Positions 36,485-46,937 of a stretch of 64,000 nucleotides of DNA are shown here, in pieces. The position numbers were made by a program, and so were the translations under genes. Where the stretch lies: positions 1,654,501 to 1,718,500 of the forward strand of contig NZ_JAUCBS010000013.1 in NCBI RefSeq assembly GCF_034676705.1, in the 5' to 3' direction. Numbering within the stretch: position 1 is the first letter of the stretch; each line of letters begins with the position of its first letter. This DNA is from Gemmobacter sp. (GTDB lineage: Bacteria > Pseudomonadota > Alphaproteobacteria > Rhodobacterales > Rhodobacteraceae). The notes beneath the pieces are model-generated. The model saw nothing but the letters and a program-made list of their open reading frames with translations. It did no database searches and was not told the DNA's origin.

Positions 36485-37162
36485 CTACGAAGGGCCGCGC
36501 ATGGCCTCGGCGATCTGCTGCAACTCAGCCTCGGAGATTGTGCGCACCACGCGCATGCCGCGATTGGCAACGACCTTCGCGGAACCCTGCGCAACGGCCC
36601 TGGCTTCCAGGTCATTTACACGTTGCAGTTGATCAAGCGTCATGAACCGGGCTGCATAGAGCGCGTCCAGCTCCTCCTCACTCTTGCGGTCGCTGTACTC
36701 GGCGGTGAAACCGGGAACATGCACCTCTGCGGTGCGCCGCGAGGCATCGACGGATACCGAAAAGCTCGGCCAGAAATGGCCGCCGAACAGATCGTCCTGA
36801 ACGAAGCGCTGGATATGCGTCTCGTCAAACGACGCCGCGAAGAGCGCCGTGATGACGTCCTCCAGAGTGTGGCTGGTAGGCAGTCGATCCTGCGAAAGGA
36901 ACCCATCCGACGGGAAGATGCCGTCGGTCTGCAGACTGCGCAGGAACTCGAACTCGTTGACGACTTTGCCGGGCGGCTCCCCAGACAGAAGTGCAAGCGT
37001 GAGGCGGGCAACGTCGCGGGCCCCCATCTCAGGCGCATTCACGCCCCGCGCGCCCGTGGAAAGCCACCCCGCCTCCCGGAGCGCGCGCGCCACAAGCGTG
37101 ATGCCGGCCTCGGCCAGGCCGTAGGTCGACGAAAGGAGAGAGATGAGGGGACCAATACGCAT
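36485..37162 (-). CDS. Hypothetical protein, 225 aa, of the integration module
   Basis: LSSTYGLAEAGITLVARALREAGWLSTGARGVNAPEMGARDVARLTLALLSGEPP at the N-terminus looks like a small helical, possibly winged-helix, domain; the remainder is mixed and contains EFEFLRSLQTDG and DALYAARFMTLDQL. Not assignable. It lies at the upstream end of the leftward gene run leading to the recombinases. Confidence 0.6.
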   Translation of the reverse strand: MRIGPLISLLSSTYGLAEAGITLVARALREAGWLSTGARGVNAPEMGARDVARLTLALLSGEPPGKVVNEFEFLRSLQTDGIFPSDGFLSQDRLPTSHTLEDVITALFAASFDETHIQRFVQDDLFGGHFWPSFSVSVDASRRTAEVHVPGFTAEYSDRKSEEELDALYAARFMTLDQLQRVNDLEARAVAQGSAKVVANRGMRVVRTISEAELQQIAEAMRGPS

Positions 37163-37463
37163 GAATCCTATATGCGATGGACGCAGATAGACGTCAATAC
37201 CCTATCGGTGCCAGGCGCGGATAGAATCCACGCGGTGGGACAGCCGTCGACGGAGCTGGCAAGATAACTCAAGGACAGTGGGCCGGATGACATATCAAAG
37301 GACGAGACGGCGGTGCGCCATGCAACCGACGAACAGTCGCTCCGAAAAGCGGATCTCGCCGAGGCACAAAAATGTCGGCAGTGCCGAAAGATGCCTGCCG
37401 TGCTGTCCTGTTGTAGATATGTCTTGGCAGATCAACGGCCAAGCCAGCACCCGTCGAATGCAG
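37163..37463. other. Non-coding stretch
   Basis: No reading frame with coding character and no clear promoter, repeat or RNA structure seen. Confidence 0.4.
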
Positions 37464-37865
37464 TCAATCCGGTGACTTCACCTGTAGGTGGGGCGCGACC
37501 CGGTCCCACATCCGCGCCGCCAACGCCAACACCGGCATCACGAATCTGATGATCAGAATGACGAAGGCGCCGCCTGCCGCGATCTCGCCAGTCCCGCTCG
37601 CGATGAACATCGTCACGCCGATATGAGACCATGAAGATGCAAAGTCATATCGTGCAACCATGATGGTCAAGATGATTGACGTGACCACTGCACCAAAAAC
37701 GAACATTGCGCTGAGCCCCGCCAGAAGCCTGATCGGAACGATCCAGCGGGAAAGCCGCTGATCGATCAGGAAACCGAGGAACCCCGAAAGGATCAGCAGG
37801 ACGGCTTGCACGAAGTCCGGGATCCGAACCCCTGCCATCGTCATCATGTCACTGGCTTGATTCAT
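37464..37865 (-). CDS. Hypothetical membrane protein, four TM segments
   Basis: 133 residues with four hydrophobic segments: FVQAVLLILSGFLGFLI, LLAGLSAMFVFGAVVTSIILTI, a weaker IGVTMFIASGTGEIAAGG and AFVILIIRFVMPVLALAA. No family recognised. It stands alone on its strand between the recombinase module and the XRE regulator. Confidence 0.55.
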   Translation of the reverse strand: MNQASDMMTMAGVRIPDFVQAVLLILSGFLGFLIDQRLSRWIVPIRLLAGLSAMFVFGAVVTSIILTIMVARYDFASSWSHIGVTMFIASGTGEIAAGGAFVILIIRFVMPVLALAARMWDRVAPHLQVKSPD

Positions 37866-38344
37866 GGGTGTCGATCTCCGGTCCTGTAAAATGGTAGCTT
37901 CGCAGGTGAATCTCCCGGTAAGGAACCGTCACCGGCGCAAGGTTGAACAAAAGCGGGCGAGGAACTGCCGCCCAGCACATGGACGCGCATCGGCGGTCGC
38001 AGTCGCTGTTGGTTGTCGTTGAGACGCCCGTAACATCGCTCCGGCAGGTGAGAGGCTGCCGCCGCGAAACGGCTTGGGATCCGCCCAAGTCGGCGGTCTG
38101 GGCTGTCCGATAGCTGTCTTTTGATCAGGAAGTCGGGCATGGACCGCAGACATCTGCCGCGAAGACCGTAGTGTGCGGCCCCCTCAGGCCTTTTGCGGCC
38201 AGGGAGTGGAAACGGGTGCCGGACAAGATTGGGGGCTTGAAAGTCGTGTACATTGAACAGCGCATGGCAAGTGTGATCCTGAAAACTAGAAATACACACT
38301 ATAGTTGATAAATCTAGCCTTAATAAGTCGCGATCTTGCCGCGC
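37866..38344. other. Gene-free stretch before the XRE regulator
   Basis: 479 bases with no convincing gene. The last 60 bases are A/T-rich and contain CTAG half-sites flanking TATAGT, a likely promoter of the XRE gene. Confidence 0.4.
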
Positions 38345-38578
38345 ATGGATATGCGCAAACTTGTCGGCCGAAACTTCGCGCGTCTGCGCCGTGCTCAGGG
38401 CCTTACACAGGAAGAGGTCGAGGCGCGGTCAGGCTTCAGCCAGCAGTATCTCAGCGGGCTGGAACGCGGACAGCGCAATCCGACAATCATTACAGTGTAT
38501 GAGTTGGCGCAGGCCATCGGGGTCAGCCATATGGATCTGGTCGCACCGGATGACGACACTGATCGGCAGGAAGCCTGA
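38345..38578 (+). CDS. XRE/Cro-type small transcriptional regulator
   Basis: 77 residues. RKLVGRNFARLRRAQGLTQEEVEARSGFSQQYLSGLERGQRNPTIITVYELAQAIG is a full HTH_3 domain with the typical YLSGLERG recognition helix. ATG at 38345; an in-frame TTG nine bases upstream is a weaker choice. Could control the island or the membrane-protein gene nearby. Confidence 0.8.
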   Translation: MDMRKLVGRNFARLRRAQGLTQEEVEARSGFSQQYLSGLERGQRNPTIITVYELAQAIGVSHMDLVAPDDDTDRQEA

Positions 38579-38994
38579 GCGTGTCTTCAATCACCGATCG
38601 AGAATTCCGCTTGGTGTATTGATCCATCGCCCGGGGCTCGAACGATTGTACCAGAAGAGCAGCAAGCAGAATGCTGCGGTGTAGCAGTCGTGCAGGTCTG
38701 GCTCGTTCAGCCAGTTCGCTGCGCTGAGCAGGCAAGGCCGGCCCTTGGCGATTGCACCAGCCCAAGCCAAAACCTACGCGCGCTTGACTTGGGGAACGGC
38801 GAAGGGTGGGGCGAGCTGTGAAGGTCGCCATCATCACGCCCGCCGCCAGAAAGTCCCAGCGACCGCATATGCAGCCGGTGTCACCGCAGTTGTGCTTCTG
38901 AAAACATGCGCCTCAAACTCAACCAAATGGAGACTTGCCGGATGTTGCGTGCCGCCGCATAGTTGCGGAAACCTAGGATAATCGGGTTAACGAG
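38579..38994. other. Spacer with a possible truncated gene start
   Basis: 416 bases. A GTG frame at 38818-38901 encodes MKVAIITPAARKSQR and then stops after 27 codons; this resembles the first residues of a glycosyltransferase family starting MKIAIVTPA, so it may be a stub. Otherwise nothing seen. Confidence 0.3.
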
Positions 38995-40254
38995 TTGGGC
39001 ACGCGTTTCATCCACACTGCCGATCTTCATCTTGATGCACCGTTGAAGGCCATTGCACTGCGGGATCCGGATCTGGCGCATCAGGTCGGTGTGGCCTCGC
39101 GCACCGCTTTTTCCCGGATCGTGGACCTCTGCATCCAAGAGGCGGTCGCGTTTTTGCTGATCGTGGGCGATTTGTGGGATGGCACGAGCTCCACTAAGAC
39201 GCCTCGCTTCCTCAAGCAGGAATTGATGCGATTGAAGGGTGCGGGGATCCGGTGTTTCATCATCCGCGGCAACCATGATGCGCTGGCGCGCCAGACCGGC
39301 GAGCTGGAACTGCCGGACAACACCCACCTGTTCGGGGCGCGGCCGTCGACCGTGGACCTGGACATGGATGGGCAGCAGATTGCCATTCATGGGCTGAGTT
39401 TCCGCGATCCTCATGCGACGGACTCGCTGCTGCCACGCTACCCGGCACCAAAGCCCGGTGCGTTCAATATCGGACTGATGCACACCAGCCTGAATGGCAG
39501 CCCTGGCCACGACAACTACGCCCCTTGCAGCATCGCTGACTTGGAAGGGCATGGTTATGACTATTGGGCGCTCGGCCACATCCATCGCCGCGCCGAATAT
39601 TCTGGACGGGCCACGATTGTCATGCCGGGTATTCCGCAGGGCCGCGACATCGGCGAGGCCGGGCCTGCGTCCGTGACGCTGGTGTCTGTGGCCGACGATC
39701 GCTCGGTCACGCTGCAGCAGCGCACGGTTGCCTGCCTGCGCTTTGAACGGATGGCCTTGGACTGCACCGGGCTGTCCGACTGGACGGACCTGCTGTCATT
39801 GCTTGAGCGGGCGATCCGCCAGGTCGGAGGGGCAGAGCGGAGCGAGGATCATCTGGTGATCCGTCCTGTCTTGCAGGGTGCCACCGCACTTGGCTGGCGG
39901 ATGGCCCGCGACCTTGATCGCCTGACCGAGGAGGCGCGCGCCTTTGCCGCCGCAGCGGGGGTCTGGATCGACAAGCTGGAGGTGCTGACTGGCGACGCGG
40001 GCTGCGCGCCCGCTGATGCGGTCACGCACCTTCCTGCCGAACTGGTGGAAGCCGTTCTCACCGATCTGCCGCAGGATCCGGCACTCGCCAAGGCATTGCA
40101 GGCTACGGCACAGGATCTGCTGCGCGATCTTCCCGCCGACCTGCGGGACCTGCTAGGGCAAAGCGAGGGAGAACTGGAACAGCGCTGCAAGGAGTTGTTA
40201 ACGCGTGGCGCCCCAGCTGTTTTGGCGGGTCTGACCCTGGACGGGGCGGTCTGA
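38995..40254 (+). CDS. YhaO/SbcD-like DNA-repair metallophosphoesterase
   Basis: 419 residues. The calcineurin-type metal sites are complete: FIHTADLHLD (DxH), LLIVGDLWDG (GD), IRGNHD (GNHD) and later MHTSLNG and YWALGHIHRR. Nuclease subunit of a Mre11/SbcD-like complex. The start is TTG at 38995; no ATG is in a sensible place. Its stop overlaps the start of the ATPase gene by three bases, so the two subunits are coupled. Confidence 0.85.
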   Translation: MGTRFIHTADLHLDAPLKAIALRDPDLAHQVGVASRTAFSRIVDLCIQEAVAFLLIVGDLWDGTSSTKTPRFLKQELMRLKGAGIRCFIIRGNHDALARQTGELELPDNTHLFGARPSTVDLDMDGQQIAIHGLSFRDPHATDSLLPRYPAPKPGAFNIGLMHTSLNGSPGHDNYAPCSIADLEGHGYDYWALGHIHRRAEYSGRATIVMPGIPQGRDIGEAGPASVTLVSVADDRSVTLQQRTVACLRFERMALDCTGLSDWTDLLSLLERAIRQVGGAERSEDHLVIRPVLQGATALGWRMARDLDRLTEEARAFAAAAGVWIDKLEVLTGDAGCAPADAVTHLPAELVEAVLTDLPQDPALAKALQATAQDLLRDLPADLRDLLGQSEGELEQRCKELLTRGAPAVLAGLTLDGAV

Positions 40255-43200
40255 TGCGGCTGGAGCGGCTGGATCTGACCAGATACGGGCGCTTTACCGA
40301 CCGTAGTCTAACTTTTGCGCCGCCTGCCTCGGGCGCCCCGGATCTGCATATCGTCTACGGCCCGAACGAGGCCGGCAAGTCCACGCTGTTCTCGGCCTGG
40401 CTGGATCTGTTGTTCGGCATCCCCGTTCGCTCGCGGTATGATTTCCTGCATCCGGGGCCGACCCTGCAGATTGGCGCTGGCTTGACCCATGCTGGCGCTG
40501 CGCTGGATATAAAACGGCTAAAGCGTAATTCGGCCAGCCTTGTGAACCGGCACGATGCTGCATTTCCGGAAATGGCCTTGCAGGTAGTTCTGGGTGGGCT
40601 GTCGCGAGATGGCTATTCTGCCATGTTCTCGCTCGATGATGAGACGCTGGAAAAAGGCGGCGACAGCATTCTTGCCAGCCGCGGCGATCTGGGAGAGATG
40701 CTGTTTTCGGCCAGCGCCGGTCTGTCCGGCCTCACCCCTCAGCTCGAGTCCCTGCGTGCGTGTCTGGACGGATTTCACCGCAGCGGCAAGCGCAGTGGCT
40801 GGCTTTATGAGGCAAAGAAGCAACTCGCGGATCTGGATAAGCAGCGCCGCGAGATCGAGGTGTCAGCGGGAGCCCTTCAGAAGCTGTCACGCGAGGCCCA
40901 GGCCGCAGAGCAGTCGTGGCGCGAAGCCCGCAGCCGCGAAGAGGCGGCCCAGACCGATCTTGAGCGGCTGCAAGAGCTTGCGGGAACCCTGCCCATGCTT
41001 GCGCAGCTTGCCCGCCTGCAAGAGCAGCTTGTCCCCCAGCACCACCTCCCCGATGCAGCGCCAGAGGTGCAAGAGCGGTTCGCCCAGATCGAGAGCGACC
41101 GACGCGACCTGATCAGCCGCATCCGGGACCGCGCATTGCGGCTTGCGGGGTTGGAGGATCAGCGCGCCGCGCTTGCCGCAGACCCTGTGGCCTTGACGCA
41201 GGTTGTGGCCATTGAGGCCGCCGAAGCCCAGCGTCCCGAACATGACACCGCCGTCAAGGATCTGCCGCGCCGCCGGACAGAGGCTGAAGAGGCGGACAGC
41301 AGCGTAAGGGCGCTTCTGGTTCAGCTTGGGCAGCCCGGTGCCCGCGCCTCGGATCTGTGCCTGCCGATGGCGAGGATATCGGCGCTGCGTTCCCTGTTGA
41401 CCGCGCGATCAGGGCTCCAAAGTGCCGTCACGACCAGCGTTTCCGAAACGGCCAAGGCTGCCGCGCAGCTGGAACGCGAGCGGGAGCGGCTTGGCGATCC
41501 TGGCCCTGCCGAGGATGAGGCCGCCTTGGCCGCCCTGCTTGCCCGGGTGCGGTCCCAGGACCCTGCCGATGCGTTGACCCGCGCGCTGCGGGACCGGGAT
41601 CTGGCCGCAAACCGGCTGGAGGGTGCGCTTGAGCGTCTGGCTCCTTGGGTCGGGGATGGGGACCGTATGGCAGCGCTGGCCGTTCCCCCGAGCTGGCAGA
41701 TCGCGGACTGGGAAAGGGCGCAGGAAACCGCTCGACAGCAAGAGCTTGATGCCCGCCGCGATGCAGCGGCGCTGCGCGACGAGGCAGGTCGCCTGCAATC
41801 CGAGACTGCGGCGCGTGCCGGGGCCCAGCAGGCCGGCGGGATCACCGTAGCCGATGCCGCAACCGCGCGCAGCACGCGCGAGGCTCTTTGGGCAGCGCAT
41901 CTGGCCGAGCTTTCCGCCGCCAGCGCCCGCCGGTTCGAACAAGCTTTGCGCGAGGATGACCGCATTTCCGCCGTTCTGGCGGAAACCATGGCCGAAGCGC
42001 GGCGTGTGGCACTGGATCGTGCGGCGCATGACACCGCCGTCGCCCGTCTGCAAGCTGCTGAAGCACGGCTCGAGGCCGCATTGACCGCGCAGCTCAGCGC
42101 CCAGGCGGACATCGCCGGGGCCTGTGCGGCGCTTGGTTTGCCAGACGGCACGCTTGTCGATCTGAAAACCTGGCTGGACCTGCGGATTGCTGCCCTGACC
42201 GAGCGCACCGTCCTGCGCGATGCCGAAAGCGCCGTCGCGCGCTGCGCGGGCGCGCAGGACGCTGCAGTCCGGGCGCTGACCGCGGCGCTTGGTGGGCCCG
42301 CCACCGCGCAGCCCGAACCGTTCCAGGTCCTGGTGTCCCGTGCTGCCGTCCGCATAGAGGCGTCGGAACGCCGCCGGGAGGCCCGTCAACGGCTGGCGAT
42401 ACTGGCTTCGGACCTGCGCGACCGCAGGCAGGCAGAGGCAGACGCACGTGACGCCTTGGAGCGCTGGCGACAGGCCTGGCACGAGACCAGCCGCGGCAGC
42501 CTGCTTGCCGGTGTTGCAGACGATGATCCCGGGCTTGGCACCTTGCTCGACCTGATTGATCGTCTGGGCACGGAAGGTCAGACGGCCGCCACGCTGACCG
42601 ATCGCATCACCAAGATGGAGGCCAATCGCAGCCGCTTTGCCGAGTCAAAGGCCGCCATCCTGCGGGCGCTGACCATGGGCGCGGATGTTTCCTGGGCCGA
42701 TGTTCTCACCCGGTTGCGGCGGGCACAGGATACGGCCCGCGATGAGGAAACCCTGGCCAGGCAGATCGCCCACGAGCAACATCAGGATGCCGAGGATCGC
42801 CGAGCGCTGGATGCCCGCAATGCCGATGCCCAGGAGATCGGCAACCAGCTTGGCTGGACCGCAGCCGAAGGCAGCCTGGCCGATCACATCGCGCGCTGTC
42901 GCGAGGCGGCCACATTGCGCCAGACGATCGAGGGCCTGCGCCACGATCTGCGGGACCGTCCCGAGCCGATCGTCGGGGACGAACCCGGGGTCATTCGTCA
43001 GCGAATCGCCGATCTGCGGGCGGATTTGCAGGTGCTGCGCAACAGCACCGAAACATGTCTTGCCGCGCATCTGGACGCAAAGCGCCGCATTGAGGCGGTG
43101 GGCGGGGATGATGCGCTGGCCCGCATCGCCGCCGCGCGCGAAAATCTGCTGCTGGAGATCCGCGAGCGGGCCGAAACACATCTGGCCCGCCGGTTCGGTC

Positions 43201-43646
43201 TGATTGCGCTCGAGGCCGGTTTGCGGCGTTACCGCGATCAGCATCGCAGTTCCATGCTGACCCGCGCCTCAGAGGCCTTCAGCCGCCTGAGCCAAGGCGC
43301 CTATTCCGGTCTTGCCGCGCAGCCGGATGGCTCGCAGGAGGTTCTGGTTGCCCTGGCCGCCGGGGGCGGTGCGAAACTGGCCGCGGATCTGTCCAAGGGC
43401 ACCCGGTTCCAGCTATATCTCGCGCTGCGGGTGGCAGGCTATCACGAACTGGCAAAGACCCGGTCCACCGTGCCCTTCATAGCCGACGATATCATGGAAA
43501 CCTTCGACGATGATCGCTCGGCGGCAGCCTTTGCCGTGCTGGCCGAGATGTCGCGTGTGGGTCAGGTGATCTATCTGACCCACCATCGGCATCTTTGCGA
43601 CCTTGCCCTGTCGGTTTGCCCAGACGCCAACGTCATCGACCTGTAA
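40254..43646 (+). CDS. YhaN/SbcC-like SMC-type ATPase
   Basis: 1,130 residues. N-terminal Walker A VYGPNEAGKSTLFSAWLDLLFG, very long coiled-coil arms rich in Arg, Glu and Ala (residues about 180-960), and a C-terminal lobe with LSKGTRFQLYLALRV signature and Walker B VPFIADDIMETFDDD. Partner of the metallophosphoesterase; together they should form an ATP-driven nuclease acting on DNA ends. Coupled to the next gene in a likely defence operon. Confidence 0.88.
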   Translation: MRLERLDLTRYGRFTDRSLTFAPPASGAPDLHIVYGPNEAGKSTLFSAWLDLLFGIPVRSRYDFLHPGPTLQIGAGLTHAGAALDIKRLKRNSASLVNRHDAAFPEMALQVVLGGLSRDGYSAMFSLDDETLEKGGDSILASRGDLGEMLFSASAGLSGLTPQLESLRACLDGFHRSGKRSGWLYEAKKQLADLDKQRREIEVSAGALQKLSREAQAAEQSWREARSREEAAQTDLERLQELAGTLPMLAQLARLQEQLVPQHHLPDAAPEVQERFAQIESDRRDLISRIRDRALRLAGLEDQRAALAADPVALTQVVAIEAAEAQRPEHDTAVKDLPRRRTEAEEADSSVRALLVQLGQPGARASDLCLPMARISALRSLLTARSGLQSAVTTSVSETAKAAAQLERERERLGDPGPAEDEAALAALLARVRSQDPADALTRALRDRDLAANRLEGALERLAPWVGDGDRMAALAVPPSWQIADWERAQETARQQELDARRDAAALRDEAGRLQSETAARAGAQQAGGITVADAATARSTREALWAAHLAELSAASARRFEQALREDDRISAVLAETMAEARRVALDRAAHDTAVARLQAAEARLEAALTAQLSAQADIAGACAALGLPDGTLVDLKTWLDLRIAALTERTVLRDAESAVARCAGAQDAAVRALTAALGGPATAQPEPFQVLVSRAAVRIEASERRREARQRLAILASDLRDRRQAEADARDALERWRQAWHETSRGSLLAGVADDDPGLGTLLDLIDRLGTEGQTAATLTDRITKMEANRSRFAESKAAILRALTMGADVSWADVLTRLRRAQDTARDEETLARQIAHEQHQDAEDRRALDARNADAQEIGNQLGWTAAEGSLADHIARCREAATLRQTIEGLRHDLRDRPEPIVGDEPGVIRQRIADLRADLQVLRNSTETCLAAHLDAKRRIEAVGGDDALARIAAARENLLLEIRERAETHLARRFGLIALEAGLRRYRDQHRSSMLTRASEAFSRLSQGAYSGLAAQPDGSQEVLVALAAGGGAKLAADLSKGTRFQLYLALRVAGYHELAKTRSTVPFIADDIMETFDDDRSAAAFAVLAEMSRVGQVIYLTHHRHLCDLALSVCPDANVIDL

Positions 43647-43664
43647 CCGCCGAAAGATCCGATC

Positions 43665-44599
43665 ATGCCCCACGATATTCCTGCTGCGACCGAAACGGAG
43701 AAAGCCGGGCTGATCGTGAGTCCGGTCCTGGCGACCAAGGTGAACTTTGCCACGGCACAGAACGGCGTAGCGGTCATCAAACGGCTTGCCATAGAAAATG
43801 CCGGCGCAGAGCCGGTCGAGAAGATCCGCCTTGTACTGTCGGCCAGACCCGCGATCATCCGGGAGAAGGCCTGGGTGATCGACCGCATCCCTGCGGGGAG
43901 TACCCTGCAACTGAAAGATTTGGAAACCCCGCTTGATACCGCGCTGCTTGGCGGGCTGGACGAGGCAGAGGTGGGACAGGTCGACTTTCGGCTAAGCGCA
44001 CAGGGGTTGGAGGATGTTAACCTGTCCCATCGGATCGAGATGCTGGCTCGCGACGAATGGGGCGGGTTGGCCGAGATGGACAATATCCTTGCGGCCTTCG
44101 TTTCGCCGAACCAGCCGTTCGTTGCCCGCATCCTCAAGGACGCAGCGCGACTTCTGGAGGCCGCTGGACATTCCGGCGCGATGGATGGCTACCAATCGCG
44201 CGATCCGCTTCGGGTATGGATGCTGGCGGGGGCAATCTGGTCGGCGGCAACCGGGCTTGGCTTGAACTATGCCGTTCCTCCAGCCTCGTTCGAGCGGATC
44301 GGACAAAAGATCCGCGACCCCGAGCGCATTGCGTCCGAAGGACTTGCGACGTGCCTGGACACCACGCTTTTGTTGGCGGCGGCTTACGAGGCGGCAGGTC
44401 TGAATACGGCGGTGCTGTTCTCGCAGGGGCATGCTTGGGTCGGCGTGTGGCTTGTCAAAAAGGATTTCGGACGCCTGGTCGAGCCTGATGTGGTTGCCGT
44501 GCGCAAGGCTGTGGTCGCGCGTGAGTTCGTGGCGCTGGAAACCACGCTTCTGACGTCGCGTCCCAGCGTCGGTTTCGAAGAAGCCGTGCATCATGGGCG
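43665..44599 (+). pseudogene. N-terminal fragment of a DUF4011-type helicase gene
   Basis: About 311 residues remain before an insertion sequence. The beginning has a beta-rich domain (VNFATAQNGVAVIKRLAIENAG), then a transglutaminase-like core with Cys in ASEGLATCLDTTLLLAAAYEAAGL and His in SQGHAWVGVWL. This arrangement starts very large proteins with DUF4011, SF1 helicase and nuclease parts that occur in defence islands. The frame ends with a few codons inside the IS. It starts 19 bases after the ATPase gene, so the original operon was nuclease-ATPase-helicase. Confidence 0.65.
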
Positions 44600-45650
44600 G
44601 GACTCTGTTGCACAAATCGGCTGCTGACTGTCCTTCCCCTTTCCCTGGGCAGACTTATCCCGCGACCTCTGTGACGGGGATGCCGAGCGCGGTGAAGCCA
44701 TTGAGCACGGCAACCCTGACCTGGAACTCCGCAACCTGACGGTCGAAGTCTCGGGCGGACAGGCGCTGACCCAGCAGCTTGACGCAGTGCATCTTGGTTT
44801 CGGCGCGGCTTCGGCGGTGATAGCCGCTCCATCGTCGCCAGATGGTCCGCCCGACGCGCTTCGATGTGCGCAGGATTTCGTTGCGCGCGACAGCACCGGG
44901 GGTGTCTGGCTTCCAGGGCTTGGCGTTCTTGCGGGGCGGTATGATCGCCGCCGCGCCACGGGCCGCGATGGCGTCATGGCACTTGCGGGTGTCGAAGGCG
45001 CCGTCGGCGGTGACAGTGGCGATCTCCTGCTCGGGAGGGATCTGGCCCAGCAGTTCGGGCAGCATGGGCGCGTCGCCCACGTCGCTGGTGGTGAACTCGG
45101 CCGCCCGGATTTCTAGGGATTTCTCGTCGATCCCGATGTGGATCTTGCGCCAAACCCGGCGTTTGGTGCCTCCATGCTTGCGGGCGTTCCATTCCCCTTC
45201 GCCCTCGACCTTGATCCCGGTGCTGTCCACCAGCAGGTGCAACGGGCCGTTGGAACCCCGGTAGGGAATGTTCACCTTCAACGCCTTCTGGCGGCGGCTG
45301 AGCGTGCTGAAGTCGGGCACGGCCCAGTCCAGGCCGATCAGGCGCAGGAGGCTCTCAACAAACCCGGTTGTCTGTCGAAGCGCCATGCCGAACAGAACCT
45401 TCATCGTCAGGCAGGTTTGGATGGCGGCATCACCATAGGCGGGCTGCCGCCCGCGCTTGCCGGTCGGTGCGGCTTCCCATGTCATGGCGGGATCGAACCA
45501 GATCGTCAGCGAGCCGCGGCGCTTCAGCGCTTCATTGTAGGCCGGCCAGTTCCTGGTCTTGTAGGTCGGAGGTGTCGGTCTGCTCATGCCTCACAGCTAC
45601 CATGCTGGATTCACGAGATGAATCCCTCACAGGATTTGTGCAACAGAGCC
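44600..45650. mobile_element. IS5-family (IS903-like) element, copy 1
   Basis: About 1,051 bases with ends GGACTCTGTTGCACAAATC (left) and the complement of GGCTCTGTTGCACAAATC (right, ending 45650), close to IS903-type termini. No 9-base target duplication is found: flanks are TCATGGGCG and CACCGTACT. It sits between two fragments of the helicase gene. Confidence 0.82.
44655..45587 (-). CDS. IS5-family transposase, copy 1
   Basis: 310 residues, intact. DDE residues in LLVDSTGIKVEGEG (D), TADGAFDTRK (D) and SRAETKMHCVKLLG (E); N-terminal RNWPAYNEALKRRGSLTIWFD is typical of the IS903 group. The second copy at 46938 has the same sequence where it can be compared. Confidence 0.9.
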   Translation of the reverse strand: MSRPTPPTYKTRNWPAYNEALKRRGSLTIWFDPAMTWEAAPTGKRGRQPAYGDAAIQTCLTMKVLFGMALRQTTGFVESLLRLIGLDWAVPDFSTLSRRQKALKVNIPYRGSNGPLHLLVDSTGIKVEGEGEWNARKHGGTKRRVWRKIHIGIDEKSLEIRAAEFTTSDVGDAPMLPELLGQIPPEQEIATVTADGAFDTRKCHDAIAARGAAAIIPPRKNAKPWKPDTPGAVARNEILRTSKRVGRTIWRRWSGYHRRSRAETKMHCVKLLGQRLSARDFDRQVAEFQVRVAVLNGFTALGIPVTEVAG

Positions 45651-46882
45651 CACCGTACTGGCACACAAGGGTTCAGCGTCTATCAGGCCATTGGCCGATG
45701 CACCGGCCGCGCCCCCGGATTTGTCCTGCGCTTTGACAACAAGGACAGCCATGATGCCACCAGTTGGCATCGGCTGCGCGCGTTGGCTGGCGATCTGGGG
45801 CAACGTCACCGGATCGTGGCAGATATCGATCCGGCCGGGCCACTCTCGCTGCTGGATCACGGGGAATGGTCGTTTGGCTGGCAGGACCGCTATCTGACCA
45901 GTGCCAAGACATTACACGAGGCCTGTCGGGCCGCGCAGGCGGCGCGTCAGGCGCTGGCCGGGCAACTTGGCCTGTACCCGGCCAAGGCGCAGACTGCCGA
46001 TATTGCGGCGGCTCTGGTCTGGCTTGCCGACCAGAGGCTGGACAAGCCAGGCATCTCGGCCGCCGCCTTGCGTGACCCCGAGGCGGCGCGGAACGATCTC
46101 GCATCGCTGGTGGCAGCCCTTGATCGCGCGGCGCGGGCGCGCGGGGCGCTGGCGGCCCGCTATCCGGATGACGGCTTGGCCGACATGCCGCTTGATGCGC
46201 TGGAACTCCAGTGGCGTGAGGCGCAGGGCAAGGCCTGGCCTTTCGCCGGAATGGCCCAGAAGAAACTTGCCAAGCTGCTGCAAAGCTATGCCGTCTCTGG
46301 TGATGCGGATCCGGCCCGGGATCTGCCAGCGTTGAAACAGCTGGTGCGCTCACGCCAAGAGATTGCGACCTCGGCGCTTAGAACGCTGCCGGGGTTTGCC
46401 GAGGAGGCGACGGATGTTTCCCATATTCGCGCCGAACTGGCGGCGGCGGACGAATTTCTGGCGCTGGAACGTCATCTGAGGGCTGCCGGCCTTGCACAGG
46501 CGCAAATCGATGCCCAGCGGGACGAACTATCGCGCGCCTCGGGTGGAGGTTTCGCGCCGCTGTTCCAGGCCCTGCGCCAGACAGATAGTGCGGAAGCCGT
46601 GGCCCGCACGGCCTTTGCCGATGTGGGGGGCGCACTGCCCCTTGGGTCCGAGGAACTGCTTTCCGTGCTGGAGGCTCAGCATCACAGGTTCGCGGATTGG
46701 CTCAAATGGCGCGCCACGCGGGCCGAAGCCATCAGGGCAGGACTGGAACCCTTGGTCCTTGCGCTAGAGCAGGGGGCCGATATCGCGGATGCGGCTACCG
46801 CGTTTGAACAGGTCTATATGGCGTGGTGGCTGCGTCTGGCCATGGATGCAGAGCCGACCCTGCGCGGCTTTGCCCATTGGCA
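45651..46882 (+). pseudogene. Middle fragment of the DUF4011-type helicase gene
   Basis: About 410 codons, open in the same frame as the N-terminal fragment. YQAIGRCTGRAPGFVLRFDNKDSHDATSWHRLRAL and the following helical arms match the long insertion that lies between Walker A and Walker B in such SF1 helicases; neither Walker motif is inside the fragment. The part between the two fragments (including Walker A) and the whole C-terminus are missing, so the insertion sequences are associated with deletions. The gene cannot be functional. Confidence 0.6.
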
Positions 46883-46937
46883 GGACTCTGTTGCACAAAT
46901 CGGCTGCTGACTGTCCTTCCCCTTTCCCTGGGCAGAC

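Noticed and set aside
37866..38344. Small leftward frames as genes.
   Set aside because: Arg/Pro-rich or irregular translations with no ribosome site; coding character absent.
45138..46910. A single 590-codon protein spanning the IS and the helicase fragment.
   Set aside because: The first 170 codons are antisense of the IS transposase; only 45651-46882 is helicase sequence.
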